Part shown: piece after piece, positions 16,723 to 24,768 of the stretch
Layout of the letters: every line of letters begins with the position of its first letter
Numbering within the stretch: the stretch's first letter is position 1
Assembly: GCA_963736305.1 (NCBI GenBank)
Contig: CAVTOD010000005.1
Location: forward strand, 496,001-560,000
Origin: DASUPK01 sp963736305
GTDB taxonomy: Bacteria; Actinomycetota; Thermoleophilia; Solirubrobacterales; 70-9
Direction: 5' to 3'
DNA: 64,000 nucleotides
Notes under the pieces: generated by a model
What the model was told of the DNA's origin: nothing
Seen by the model: only the letters and a program-made list of their open reading frames with translations
Databases searched by the model: none
Program-made: the position numbers and the translations under genes

Positions 16723-17316
16723 ATGAACGAGACCAAGCCGGAACTCCACCCCGCCGAGCACCGCGCCTATAGGGAGCTGTACGCCTCGGCCCGGCAGCTG
16801 ATCCATCGGTGGAGACGCCTGGCCCCCGCGCTGGAGGGAACGCCGATCGGGGACAGCCTGGAGCGCGGCGTGGCCGAGACGGAGAGCCTAATCGCCGCGC
16901 TCGAACCGCGGACCGCCGCATACGACCTCCACGGCGGGCCGATGGCGCAGGGGCTCGGTGCGCGAATCGCCGACGTCCGGTCTGCGTTTGCCGATCGCGG
17001 CGGCGATACGGGCATGGTGATCCGCTTCGCCGTGCTCGACGTCGAGCACCTCACGACGCTCCTCCGGCATCTCGCCGAGCTGGCCCGCTCGCGACACGAC
17101 CGCGACCTCGCCGGGTTCTGCGAGGAATGGGCCGGGCGGCTCGAGGCCCAGCTTGGGGCGGTCAGGGAGGCGGCCGTCGAGCTCGGTACCGATCCCGACC
17201 GCGCGGCGGCGCCTTTGGATGACTCATTGCTCAATCGCGCCACGCACGGCGTCGGCTGGGTATTCGGCTCGGTCGGCGAGGGGATCGACCGGATCGTCGG
17301 ACGACGCCGGCGCTAG
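16723..17316 (+). CDS. hypothetical helical protein, 197 aa
   Basis: Not recognised. The protein is soluble and predicted helical: an initial HPAEHRAYRELYASARQLI helix, a central region with LHGGPMAQGLGARIADVRSAFADRGG, then FAVLDVEHLTTLLRHLAEL and EEWAGRLEAQLGAVREAAVEL. It ends VGWVFGSVGEGIDRIVGRRRR, a glycine-rich amphipathic tail with four arginines. No signal peptide or clear transmembrane segment is seen. The stop shares a CTAG with the convergent thiSG stop. Confidence 0.75.
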   Translation: MNETKPELHPAEHRAYRELYASARQLIHRWRRLAPALEGTPIGDSLERGVAETESLIAALEPRTAAYDLHGGPMAQGLGARIADVRSAFADRGGDTGMVIRFAVLDVEHLTTLLRHLAELARSRHDRDLAGFCEEWAGRLEAQLGAVREAAVELGTDPDRAAAPLDDSLLNRATHGVGWVFGSVGEGIDRIVGRRRR

Positions 17317-18287
17317 GAGAGGTCCGGCTGGCCCTCGAGCGGCGTCGAGGCCTCCGCGTGGAGCTGTCGCGGGATGCGGCCGGCCTGCCGTGCGGCCCAG
17401 CCCGCCTCGACCGCTGAGCGCATCGCCGCCGCCATCCCCGCGGGATCCTCGGCCCTCGACACCGAACTCGCCAGCAGGACGCCGTCGCAGCCGATCTCCA
17501 TCGCCAGCGCGGCATCCGAGGCAGTGCCGATCCCCGCGTCCAGGATCACCGGCACCCCGGCGCGCTCGGCGATGATGCGCACGTTGTAGGGGTTGCGGAT
17601 CCCCATTCCAGAGCCGATCGGCGAGCCGAGCGGCATGACCGCGGCGCAGCCGACCTCCTCCAGTCGCCGGGCGAGGATCGGATCGTCGTTGGTGTACGGC
17701 AGGACCGTGAAGCCATCGTCCACCAGGGTCTCCGCGGCGTCGATCAGCTCGACCGCATCGGGGAACAGCGTGCGGTCGTCGCCGATCACCTCCAGCTTCA
17801 CCCAGTCGGTCTCGAACGCCTCCCTGGCGAGCTTCGCCGTCCGGACGGCGTCCCGGGCCGTGTAGCAACCGGCGGTGTTGGGAAGCGCGAACAGCCCGAG
17901 CCGGCGGATCACGTCGAGGACGGATCCCTGAGCCGCAGGGTCGACCCGCCGCAGCGCAACAGTGACGATCTCCGTTCCCGAGGCGATCAGCGCCTCCTCC
18001 ATCTGCTCGAGCGAGCGAAAGCCGCCGGTGCCGACGATCAGGCGCGACCCCCAGCTCCGGCCTCCGAGCTCGAAGCCGTCGGTGGCGCCGCCCTGGATCG
18101 CCGCGAGCACCTCGACCTTCTGGCCGTCTGAGAGCGGGGTCGTCTCCCATTCGCTCCGCGGCACGACGTCGCCCTCGAGCGCGGCCGCGACGCCGCGCTC
18201 GGTCGGCGCGCCGGAGGCCTCGATCGCCGTCGCGACGGTCGCCCCGTCGGGCAGGGACACGACCTCGCCATTCAGCTCCACCTTCAT
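17313..18287 (-). CDS. thiSG: ThiS-ThiG fusion: sulfur carrier and thiazole synthase in one chain
   Basis: A 324-residue protein. Residues 1-67 are ThiS (MKVELNGEVVSLPDGATV ... LAAIQGG), which normally ends in a free Gly-Gly that is loaded as thiocarboxylate. Here the frame continues into ThiG at about residue 73 (GGRSWGSRLIVGTGGF) with the Schiff-base lysine in DWVKLEVIGD (Lys164), NTAGCYTA, PLGSPIGSG and ILDAGIGTASDAA. ThiG builds the thiazole phosphate of thiamin from DXP, dehydroglycine and ThiS-COSH. GGAGGT stands just before ATG 18287, and the ATGA overlap couples it to thiO. No stop or restart is visible at the junction. Confidence 0.93.
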   Translation of the reverse strand: MKVELNGEVVSLPDGATVATAIEASGAPTERGVAAALEGDVVPRSEWETTPLSDGQKVEVLAAIQGGATDGFELGGRSWGSRLIVGTGGFRSLEQMEEALIASGTEIVTVALRRVDPAAQGSVLDVIRRLGLFALPNTAGCYTARDAVRTAKLAREAFETDWVKLEVIGDDRTLFPDAVELIDAAETLVDDGFTVLPYTNDDPILARRLEEVGCAAVMPLGSPIGSGMGIRNPYNVRIIAERAGVPVILDAGIGTASDAALAMEIGCDGVLLASSVSRAEDPAGMAAAMRSAVEAGWAARQAGRIPRQLHAEASTPLEGQPDLS

Positions 18288-19447
18288 GCGACCTCCACGA
18301 CCGAGTCGGCCGGATGGCCCGCGAACCGCTGGGGCGAGAAAGGCGTCAGGTCGATCGGCGGCTCCTCGCCGGCCAGCAGCGCGGCGATGCAGTCGGCGGT
18401 CAGCGGAGCCTGCAGGACGCCGTTCCGGAAATGGCCGGTGGCGATCAGCAACCCCTCGACTGCGCTCATTCCGATCAATGGTGCGTTGTCCGGCGTCCCC
18501 GGGCGCAGGCCGGCGGTGGTCTCGACGAGCTCCAGCTCGGCGACCTCCGGAACCAGTCTGTATGCCTCGCGCAGCAGCTCGTGGACGCCTCCGGCGGTCA
18601 CGGTCGTATCGAAGCCCCTCTCCTCCACCGTGGCCCCGACGATCAACCGACCATCGGCCCGGGGAACCATGTAGACGCGATCTCCCGCGACGATCCCTTC
18701 GCAGACCGGCTCCCCGGCGGGACCACGCAGCGTGAGGATCTCGCCCTTGACCGGGCGGACGGGGGGCCTCGACTCCGGCGGGATCCAGTCGAGCCCGCCG
18801 GACCAGCAGCCGGCGCTCACGACCACGGTCGCCGAAGCGAAGGTCTCGCCCTCCGCGGTTCGCAGGAGCCAGGAGCCGTCCCGCCTCTCGGCGGAGGTGA
18901 CCCGAGCGTCGCCGTGAACCGAGACCCCGTCGCGATCGAGGGCGGTGAGCAGCGCGGCCACCACGCGGCGGGGATCGACGCTGGCCTCGCCGGGAACGTG
19001 AGCGCCTCCGCGAACCGAGGTGGCCAGCCCCGGCTCGAGCTTGCGGCAAGGGCCGCCGGCGAGCCACTCCGACTCGAGTCCAAGGCGGCGGTGGAGGTAA
19101 TAGCGACGGCGCAGACTCTCGGCCTCGTCGCGATCGAGCGCCACGTGCAGCGCGCCGTGCTGCCCGAAGCCGATCTCGACCTCCGAGGCCTGCTGCAGCT
19201 CCTCGCTGAAGCCGGGCCAGCGGCGCAGGGCCTCGAGGTTCAGCGAGACGAGGGCATCCTCGCCCCAGGACGCCTCCCCCGCCGGCGCGAGCATGCCCGC
19301 GGCCACCCCGGTGGCTCCCGCCGCAGGGCGGTCCCGCTCAAGCACGCAGACGCGAGCGCCTTGCTTCGCGGCCCGCCAGGCCGAAGCCAGGCCGATCACG
19401 CCGCCGCCGACGAAGATCGCGTCGTAGTTGTTTGTCTCTTGTCTCAT
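18284..19447 (-). CDS. thiO: glycine oxidase ThiO
   Basis: A 387-residue FAD enzyme of the DAO family that oxidises glycine to the imine used for thiazole formation. Seen: the dinucleotide fold YDAIFVGGGVIGLASAW with the following ERD, the ATGVAAGMLAP segment, and the C-terminal TAGLRPGTPDNAPLIG and ATGHFRNGVLQAP that bind FAD and substrate carboxylate. ATG 19447 is preferred to a TTG at 19477 inside the riboswitch. It is the first gene after the TPP riboswitch. Confidence 0.95.
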   Translation of the reverse strand: MRQETNNYDAIFVGGGVIGLASAWRAAKQGARVCVLERDRPAAGATGVAAGMLAPAGEASWGEDALVSLNLEALRRWPGFSEELQQASEVEIGFGQHGALHVALDRDEAESLRRRYYLHRRLGLESEWLAGGPCRKLEPGLATSVRGGAHVPGEASVDPRRVVAALLTALDRDGVSVHGDARVTSAERRDGSWLLRTAEGETFASATVVVSAGCWSGGLDWIPPESRPPVRPVKGEILTLRGPAGEPVCEGIVAGDRVYMVPRADGRLIVGATVEERGFDTTVTAGGVHELLREAYRLVPEVAELELVETTAGLRPGTPDNAPLIGMSAVEGLLIATGHFRNGVLQAPLTADCIAALLAGEEPPIDLTPFSPQRFAGHPADSVVEVA

Positions 19448-19448
19448 T

Positions 19449-19464
19449 GCCGCGCAATTGCGGC
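19449..19464 (-). promoter_or_regulatory. hairpin abutting the thiO start, possible expression platform
   Basis: The minus-strand RNA GCCGCAATTGCGCGGC can pair its ends (GCCGC/GCGGC) one base before the thiO AUG, just downstream of the TPP aptamer. It could block initiation when the aptamer is bound. No separate Shine-Dalgarno is visible for thiO. Confidence 0.4.
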
Positions 19465-19475
19465 CGAGGCGCTCC

Positions 19476-19566
19476 AACCTCCCTGCGCCGGCATTACCCG
19501 GATCAGGTTCAGACGGTCGGCGGCGCTTCAGCCGCCCTCTCAGCCCTTTGGTGGGCTCCCGTTACA
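19476..19566 (-). promoter_or_regulatory. TPP riboswitch (THI element)
   Basis: The minus strand carries the conserved THI-box elements in order: GGGCTGAGAGG (about 19546-19536), a variable GC stem, CUGAACCUGAUC (19512-19501), GGGUAAUGCC (19500-19491) and GGCGCAGGGA (19490-19480). Ends AAC and GUU can close P1. It lies in the leader of thiO-thiSG and so represses thiazole synthesis when thiamin diphosphate is high. Confidence 0.95.
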
Positions 19567-19605
19567 GCTTCCATCGTACCTCCGTCATCTACGCTTGCTC
19601 GCGGA

Positions 19606-20316
19606 GTGACCGACGCAGCATCCGGCCCGACTCATCTCGCCCCGCCCGAGGCAATCGGAGAGCTGCGGCGCCAGCGACTGCGCTGGGCGCACCTGTACTT
19701 CGTCTGCGACGCACGGCCGCACGGCCGTGATCCCGAGGCCCTGCTGAACGCCGCGATGACTGGTGGGGCCCGAATTATCGAGCTGCGCGACCGGGAGAAC
19801 CCTCGCAACGTCGTGGAGCGCTCCGGGCACACCTTCCGCCGGCTCGCCAACACATACGGGGCGCTCTTTATCGTCAACGACGATCCCCACCTCGCGCTCG
19901 AGCTTCGTGCCGACGGCGTTCACGTCGGCCAGGAGGACATGGACCCGGCCGAGGCGCGGCGGATCATGGGCCCTGACGCGATCATCGGCCTCTCGACCCA
20001 CAGCCGGGAGCAGATCGAGGCCGCCGCACAGGAGCCGGTCGACTACATCAGCGCGGGTCCGATCTGGGAGACACCGACGAAGGAGGGGCGACCCGCGACC
20101 GGTCTGGGCCTGATCCGGGAGGCCGCCGAGATCGCCGAGAGACCCTGGTTCGCGATCGGCGGGATCAACGCCGAGAACGCGGAAGAGGTCGCCTCGGCCA
20201 AAGCCGAGCGGCTCTGTGTCGTCAGGGCGATCCGCGACGCCGAGGATCCACGCGCTGCTGCAACGGCGCTCTTTGGCGTCGTGGACCCGGCGGCGCGAGC
20301 GGAGCGAGCCGACTAG
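19606..20316 (+). CDS. thiE: thiamine-phosphate synthase
   Basis: A 236-residue TIM-barrel enzyme that joins the pyrimidine and thiazole phosphates to make thiamin phosphate. Seen: IELRDREN at the diphosphate site (Arg where many have Lys), LFIVNDDPHLALELRADGVHVGQED, GLSTHSREQI, DYISAGPIWETPTK and FAIGGI. GTG 19606 is chosen because family similarity begins soon after it; TACGCT ten bases upstream is a possible -10. It is divergent from the riboswitch operon and lacks a riboswitch of its own. Confidence 0.95.
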   Translation: MTDAASGPTHLAPPEAIGELRRQRLRWAHLYFVCDARPHGRDPEALLNAAMTGGARIIELRDRENPRNVVERSGHTFRRLANTYGALFIVNDDPHLALELRADGVHVGQEDMDPAEARRIMGPDAIIGLSTHSREQIEAAAQEPVDYISAGPIWETPTKEGRPATGLGLIREAAEIAERPWFAIGGINAENAEEVASAKAERLCVVRAIRDAEDPRAAATALFGVVDPAARAERAD

Positions 20317-20318
20317 TC

Positions 20319-20921
20319 ATGGCGGGAGCTCGCGACCGGAAGAGGGCAGAGCGCCAGAAGCGCAAGCGCCGGTCGACCGAGCAGGCGCCCGCATCCGTCG
20401 AGACGCCGGTCGACCCAGACGAGGAATCGGCCGAGTCGAACGGCGGCGGGGACGCCTCCGAGACCTTCAAGGAGCGGATGGCCCGGCGCCAGGAGGAGCG
20501 GGACGCGGAGGCCCGAGCGAAGCTGGAGCCACTCGAGCAGGGCGAGCGGCCGGGGGCGGTGACCGCCGGGGCGATCGTCTCGGCCGCCCTGGCGATCGTC
20601 TTCACCGTCTCCGCCGTCCTCGCCATAGCCGGCGTGGAAGCCGGAGGGCGCGACATCAAGCCCCTTCCGATAATCACCTTCGGGATCGTGCTCTGGGCGA
20701 TGACCATCGGGATGTGGCGCGCCCGCTACTGGGCCGTGCTCGGCTTCCAGACCGTGCTGCTCCTGGTGATGCTCGCCAGCGCCTTCGGCCTCGTTGTCGT
20801 CAATTCGGTCCTCCAGGCGGTGGGGACCACCGTCCTCCTTGCTGGGTCGGGAACGCTCTTCTATTTCATGATCCGGGCGATGGCGAGGATTCAGATGCCG
20901 TCACCGCGGGACCTCGACTAG
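20319..20921 (+). CDS. four-helix membrane protein with charged N-terminus
   Basis: A 200-residue protein, function unknown. The first 78 residues are highly charged and probably disordered (RDRKRAERQKRKRRS, then an acidic stretch and ERMARRQEERDAEARAK). Four hydrophobic segments follow at about 80-105, 112-130, 135-158 and 163-183. The gene begins two bases after thiE, so it is probably cotranscribed. The pattern suggests a small inner-membrane protein with a cytoplasmic tail. Confidence 0.8.
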   Translation: MAGARDRKRAERQKRKRRSTEQAPASVETPVDPDEESAESNGGGDASETFKERMARRQEERDAEARAKLEPLEQGERPGAVTAGAIVSAALAIVFTVSAVLAIAGVEAGGRDIKPLPIITFGIVLWAMTIGMWRARYWAVLGFQTVLLLVMLASAFGLVVVNSVLQAVGTTVLLAGSGTLFYFMIRAMARIQMPSPRDLD

Positions 20922-20971
20922 CGCCAAGACGGGTCAGGCCAAAAACCCCGCTCCTATAGAGTCGAAGGCCG

Positions 20972-22339
20972 ATGGCCGAGTACGACGTGATCGTCATCGG
21001 AGGCGGGCCCGGCGGCTATGTGGCCGCGATTCGTGCGGCCCAGCTTGGGCAGAAGACCGCTGTTGTCGAGCGCGACAAGGCCGGCGGCCGCTGCCTCAAC
21101 TACGCCTGCATCCCGGCGAAGACGGTGCTCCACACCGCCGAGATCTTCAACGCGGTCAGTGAGGAGGGCGCCGAGCTCGGCATCAAGGCCACCGGCACCT
21201 CGATCGATTGGAAGGCGCTGCAGGCCCGCCGCGAGAAGGTCTCCAAGACGCTCGAGGACGGGGTCCAGTTCCTCTGGAACAAGAACAAGGCCGAGTTCCT
21301 GCACGGCGAAGCCTCGCTGTCCGGCGGCGGCAAGGTGAAGGTGGGAAATGACGAGCACCAGGCCAAGGCAATCGTGCTTGCCACCGGTTCGGTGGCGATG
21401 CCGATTCCGGGAGTTGACTTCTCGGATCGTGTGATCGACACGTGGGGCGCTTACTCGCTCAAGTCGATGCCGAAGTCCCTCGTGATCGCCGGCGCCGGGG
21501 CATCCGGCTCGGAGATCGCCTCCGCCTATTCGCGCATGGGCGTTCAGGTGACACTGATCGAGATGCTCGATCAGATCCTGCCGCTCGAGGACAAGGACAT
21601 GGCGCGAGTCGTCGAACGGCAGTTCAAGAAGGACAGCATGGAGGTGCTGACCGGCACCAAGGTCGAGGGGGTCGAGGAGCAGAAGAGTGGCGTCAAGGTC
21701 ACGGCCGGCGAGGCGGAAGTCAAGGCCGACTACCTGGTGATTGCCGGGGGCCGGCGGCCCGACACCGAGCCGCTCAACCTCGACGCAGCCGGCGTCAAGA
21801 CCAACGACCGAGGACAGATCGAGATCGACGAGTATCAGCGGGCCTCGGCCGACGGCGTCTTCGCCATCGGAGATCTGGTTCGCGGCCCCGCCCTCGCCCA
21901 CAAGGCCGAGGAGGAGGGCGTCGTGGCCGTCGAGACCGCGGCCGGCGCACCCACCGAGCCGATCAACGTCGATCTCGTCCCGGGCGCGACCTTCACCCAC
22001 CCGCAGGTGGCGAGCGTCGGGATGACCGAGGAGCAGGCCAAGGAGACCGGTCGCCAGATCAAGGTCGGCAAGTTCAAGCTGGGAGGAGCGGGCGCGTCCG
22101 TCGTCTACGACGACCGGGCGGGGCTCGTGAAGATCGTCGGCGATCCCGAGTACGGCGAGATCCTGGGCGCCCACATCGTCGGCAACATCGCCTGCGACAT
22201 GATCAGCGAGATCTGCAACGTGATGGCGCTCGAAGGCGGCTATCCGGAGCTCCAGCGCATCATCCACCCGCATCCGACGATGTCGGAAGCGATCCTCGAC
22301 GGCGCCCGGGCCGTCGACGGCTGGGCGATCCACGCTTAG
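20972..22339 (+). CDS. lpdA: dihydrolipoyl dehydrogenase (E3)
   Basis: A 455-residue flavoprotein that reoxidises dihydrolipoamide of the 2-oxoacid dehydrogenases and passes electrons to NAD+. The FAD fold VIVIGGGPGGYVAA, the redox disulfide in GGRCLNYACIPAK (Cys41 and Cys46, four residues apart), the NAD fold VIAGAGASGSEIASAY, FAIGDLVRGPALAHKAEEEG and the C-terminal catalytic HPHPTMSEA are all present. TATAGA and TAGAGT lie just upstream of the ATG. It precedes the E1/E2 genes by about 1.2 kb. Confidence 0.97.
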   Translation: MAEYDVIVIGGGPGGYVAAIRAAQLGQKTAVVERDKAGGRCLNYACIPAKTVLHTAEIFNAVSEEGAELGIKATGTSIDWKALQARREKVSKTLEDGVQFLWNKNKAEFLHGEASLSGGGKVKVGNDEHQAKAIVLATGSVAMPIPGVDFSDRVIDTWGAYSLKSMPKSLVIAGAGASGSEIASAYSRMGVQVTLIEMLDQILPLEDKDMARVVERQFKKDSMEVLTGTKVEGVEEQKSGVKVTAGEAEVKADYLVIAGGRRPDTEPLNLDAAGVKTNDRGQIEIDEYQRASADGVFAIGDLVRGPALAHKAEEEGVVAVETAAGAPTEPINVDLVPGATFTHPQVASVGMTEEQAKETGRQIKVGKFKLGGAGASVVYDDRAGLVKIVGDPEYGEILGAHIVGNIACDMISEICNVMALEGGYPELQRIIHPHPTMSEAILDGARAVDGWAIHA

Positions 22340-22342
22340 AGA

Positions 22343-22936
22343 ATGACCAAGAAACGACTGGAGGCCTTCAGTGACGGGGTCTTTGCGGTCGCGATCACTC
22401 TGCTCGTCCTGGAGATCAACGTCCCGGCCGGCGAGGACCTCTGGCACCAGCTGAAGGACGAGTGGCCGTCCTTCGCTTCGTTCTTCGTCAGCTTCTGGGT
22501 GATCGGGATCATCTGGGTGAACCACCATGGCGTGATCGACCACCTGAAGCGCGCGGACCGCGGTGTCCTCTACCTCAACCTGCTGGTGCTGATGTCGGTG
22601 GTCTTGATCCCATTCGCCACCGCGCTGATGGCGGAGCACCTCAAGTCCGGGGCCGACGAGCATGTCGCCGCGGCCGTCTACGCGGGGGCCTTCGTGCTCA
22701 TGGCCGTCGCGTTCGGCGTGCTCTGGGAATACATCACCCGGCACCGGGAGAAGCTCGGTGTGGAGTTGAGCGACGAGGAGGTGCGCCATGGGTCGCTCGC
22801 CTTCCAGATCGGCAACCCGTTCTACGCGCTCGCGGTCGTCGTCGCCTTCATCAGCCCCGCCGCCGTGCTGGTGATCATCGGAGCGCTTGCCGTCTACTAC
22901 ATGGTCGCTGGGATGAGGAGCCCAGACAACGCATGA
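22343..22936 (+). CDS. TMEM175/DUF1211-type potassium channel
   Basis: A 197-residue membrane protein with the family signature FSDGVFAVAITLLVLEI at the N-terminus and about six hydrophobic segments. Bacterial TMEM175 proteins form tetrameric K+-selective channels gated by an isoleucine/leucine constriction on this first helix. It starts four bases after lpdA and overlaps the next gene by ATGA. The link with pyruvate dehydrogenase is positional only. Confidence 0.9.
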   Translation: MTKKRLEAFSDGVFAVAITLLVLEINVPAGEDLWHQLKDEWPSFASFFVSFWVIGIIWVNHHGVIDHLKRADRGVLYLNLLVLMSVVLIPFATALMAEHLKSGADEHVAAAVYAGAFVLMAVAFGVLWEYITRHREKLGVELSDEEVRHGSLAFQIGNPFYALAVVVAFISPAAVLVIIGALAVYYMVAGMRSPDNA

Positions 22937-23532
22937 GTGACCGGGCGACGTTCTACTTCGACTTCAGCTCGCCCTACTCGTACCTGGCAGCCGAGCGGAT
23001 CAGCGGCCTCTTCGCCGAGGCCGAGCTGGAGCAGCCGGAGTGGCAGCCGATCTCATTCGGCCACATGCTGCAGGCGATCGGCCGGCGCCCCTGGTCATTC
23101 GAGGAGGACCGGAGCGCCGACTTCGCAGAGATCCAGCGCCGAGCCGATGAGCGCGGGCTGCCGAAGGTGCTCTATCCCGACGGCTGGCCGGTCGAGAACT
23201 ACAGCCTCAACCCCACCCGCGCCGCGATCTATGCGAAGGAATCGGGACGGGTCGTCTCCTTCTCGCTCGCCTGCTTCCGGCAGGTCTTCGCGGCCGGACG
23301 CGACATGAGCGACGTCGACAACGTCCTCATCGCCGCAGCCGCCTGCGAGCTCCACCCCAACGCCGTGACGAAGGGAATCGAGACGAAGTCGGTGAAGGAC
23401 AAACTGCGCGTGGCCACCGACGAAGCGATCGAGCGTGGCGTCGAGGGGATTCCGACGATCGCCGTGGGGGACGAGCTCTTCTGGGGCGACGATCGGCTGG
23501 AAGAGGCGGTGGCGGCTTTACGGCGGGAGTAG
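22933..23532 (+). CDS. DsbA-family / 2-hydroxychromene-2-carboxylate isomerase-like protein
   Basis: A 199-residue thioredoxin-fold protein. It opens with ATFYFDFSSPYSYLAAERI, where the serine-containing SSPYSY replaces the CxxC of DsbA, as in 2-hydroxychromene-2-carboxylate isomerases and kappa-class GSTs. The C-terminus GVEGIPTIAVGDELFWGDDRLEE has the cis-Pro and the usual end of that group. Substrate unknown; a thiol-assisted isomerase or transferase is likely. ATG overlaps the upstream TGA. Confidence 0.9.
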   Translation: MSDRATFYFDFSSPYSYLAAERISGLFAEAELEQPEWQPISFGHMLQAIGRRPWSFEEDRSADFAEIQRRADERGLPKVLYPDGWPVENYSLNPTRAAIYAKESGRVVSFSLACFRQVFAAGRDMSDVDNVLIAAAACELHPNAVTKGIETKSVKDKLRVATDEAIERGVEGIPTIAVGDELFWGDDRLEEAVAALRRE

Positions 23533-23535
23533 GCT
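23530..23535 (+). promoter_or_regulatory. -10 box of pdhA, leaderless type
   Basis: TAGGCT starts on the stop codon of the previous gene and is followed by six bases and the GTG at 23542. A GGGAG lies 12 bases upstream of the GTG, so initiation on a longer message is also possible. Confidence 0.4.
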
Positions 23536-23541
23536 GAGCTC

Positions 23542-24768
23542 GTGGCAGAGAGCAAGACGAAATCGGGAGGGCGGGCGGCCGGATCGTCCGACGGCAAGGG
23601 CAAGACGCAGGCGAAGCCGAAGCTCCCCGACGAGGGCACCTGCCGCGAGCTCCTCAGCCAGATGGCGCTGATCCGGCGCTTCGAGGAGGAGGCGGGGCGC
23701 CAGTACCAGCGGGCCAAGGCCGGCGGCTTTCTCCATCTGGCGATCGGCGAAGAGGCGACGATCGTCGGCACGACCTCTGTGATGCGCCCCGACGACTACC
23801 TGATCGGGACCTATCGGACCCACGGCCACGCGATCGCCCGCGGCACGAACCCGCAGCGGGTGATGGCGGAGCTCTTCGGGCGCGTCGACGGGACGTCGGG
23901 AGGACGCGGCGGCTCGATGCACATATTCGACCTCGAGCACCGCTTCATGGGCGGCTACGGGATCGTCGGCGGCAACCTGCCCCTCGCCGCCGGACTGGGG
24001 CTGTCATCCGAGTATCGCGGGGCCGACGAGGTGACGGTCTGCATGTTCGGCGACGGCGCCTCCAACACCGGCAACTTCGGCGAGACGATGAACCTGGCGG
24101 CCCTCTGGAGCCTGCCCGTTGTCTTCCTCGTCGAGAACAACCTCTACGGGATGGGCACGTCGATCGAGCGGCACTCGGCGGTCACCGACCTGTCGCACAA
24201 GGCCGAGGGCATGGGCGTCCCCGGCGTGCGGGTCGACGGCATGGATGTGCTGGCCGTCCGCGAGACCGTGGCAGAGCACATCCGCCTGGCCCGAGAGGAC
24301 CGCAAGCCGACCCTCGTCGAGGCCTTCACCTACCGGTACCGCGGCCACTCAGCCGCCGATCCCGAGGTCTACCGGGAGAAGGAGGAGGTCGAGGAGTGGC
24401 AGCGCAAGGACCCGATCGAGAGCTTCGCCAAGCGGCTGGTCAAGGAGAAGGTGCTCTCCGCTGCGAAGATTGCCGAAATCCGAGAGGAGGCCGACCGGAT
24501 CGTGACCGACGCCGTCGAGTTCGCCGACAATTCGCCGGAGCCGTCGTTGGACTCCCTTTACGACCATCTCTACGTCCTCGGCGACCAGATTCCCGGCTGG
24601 TACGGGGTGGACGAGCGCTCGCCCGACTCGCACGCGGCAGAGGAGGAGCGTGACGCGACCGAGCGAGCTCGGCAGCTCGCCGAGCGCGGCGCGGAATACG
24701 CCGAGGACGAGGAGCTGCTCGAGGCCGAGGGCGTCCAACCGGACACGCGGCCGGAGGACGTGCACTGA
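23542..24768 (+). CDS. pdhA: pyruvate dehydrogenase E1 component, alpha subunit
   Basis: A 408-residue thiamin-diphosphate subunit of the alpha2beta2 E1. Seen: LIRRFEEEAGRQYQRAKAGGF, YRTHGHAIARG, GRGGSMHIFD, and the ThDP/Mg motif GDGASNTGNFGETMNLAALW with VVFLVENN. The phosphorylation-loop region FTYRYRGHSAADP is typical. The last about 60 residues are an acidic, Ala/Glu/Arg-rich extension beyond the usual end. The first 25 residues are a low-complexity lead. The product decarboxylates pyruvate or a branched 2-oxoacid and acylates E2; pyruvate is favoured by the gene set. Confidence 0.95.
   Translation: MAESKTKSGGRAAGSSDGKGKTQAKPKLPDEGTCRELLSQMALIRRFEEEAGRQYQRAKAGGFLHLAIGEEATIVGTTSVMRPDDYLIGTYRTHGHAIARGTNPQRVMAELFGRVDGTSGGRGGSMHIFDLEHRFMGGYGIVGGNLPLAAGLGLSSEYRGADEVTVCMFGDGASNTGNFGETMNLAALWSLPVVFLVENNLYGMGTSIERHSAVTDLSHKAEGMGVPGVRVDGMDVLAVRETVAEHIRLAREDRKPTLVEAFTYRYRGHSAADPEVYREKEEVEEWQRKDPIESFAKRLVKEKVLSAAKIAEIREEADRIVTDAVEFADNSPEPSLDSLYDHLYVLGDQIPGWYGVDERSPDSHAAEEERDATERARQLAERGAEYAEDEELLEAEGVQPDTRPEDVH

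Noticed and set aside
16173..16921. Intact minus-strand gene covering the udgX region
   Set aside because: Only a short segment resembles RlmD; the remainder is antisense to udgX remnants and the next gene.
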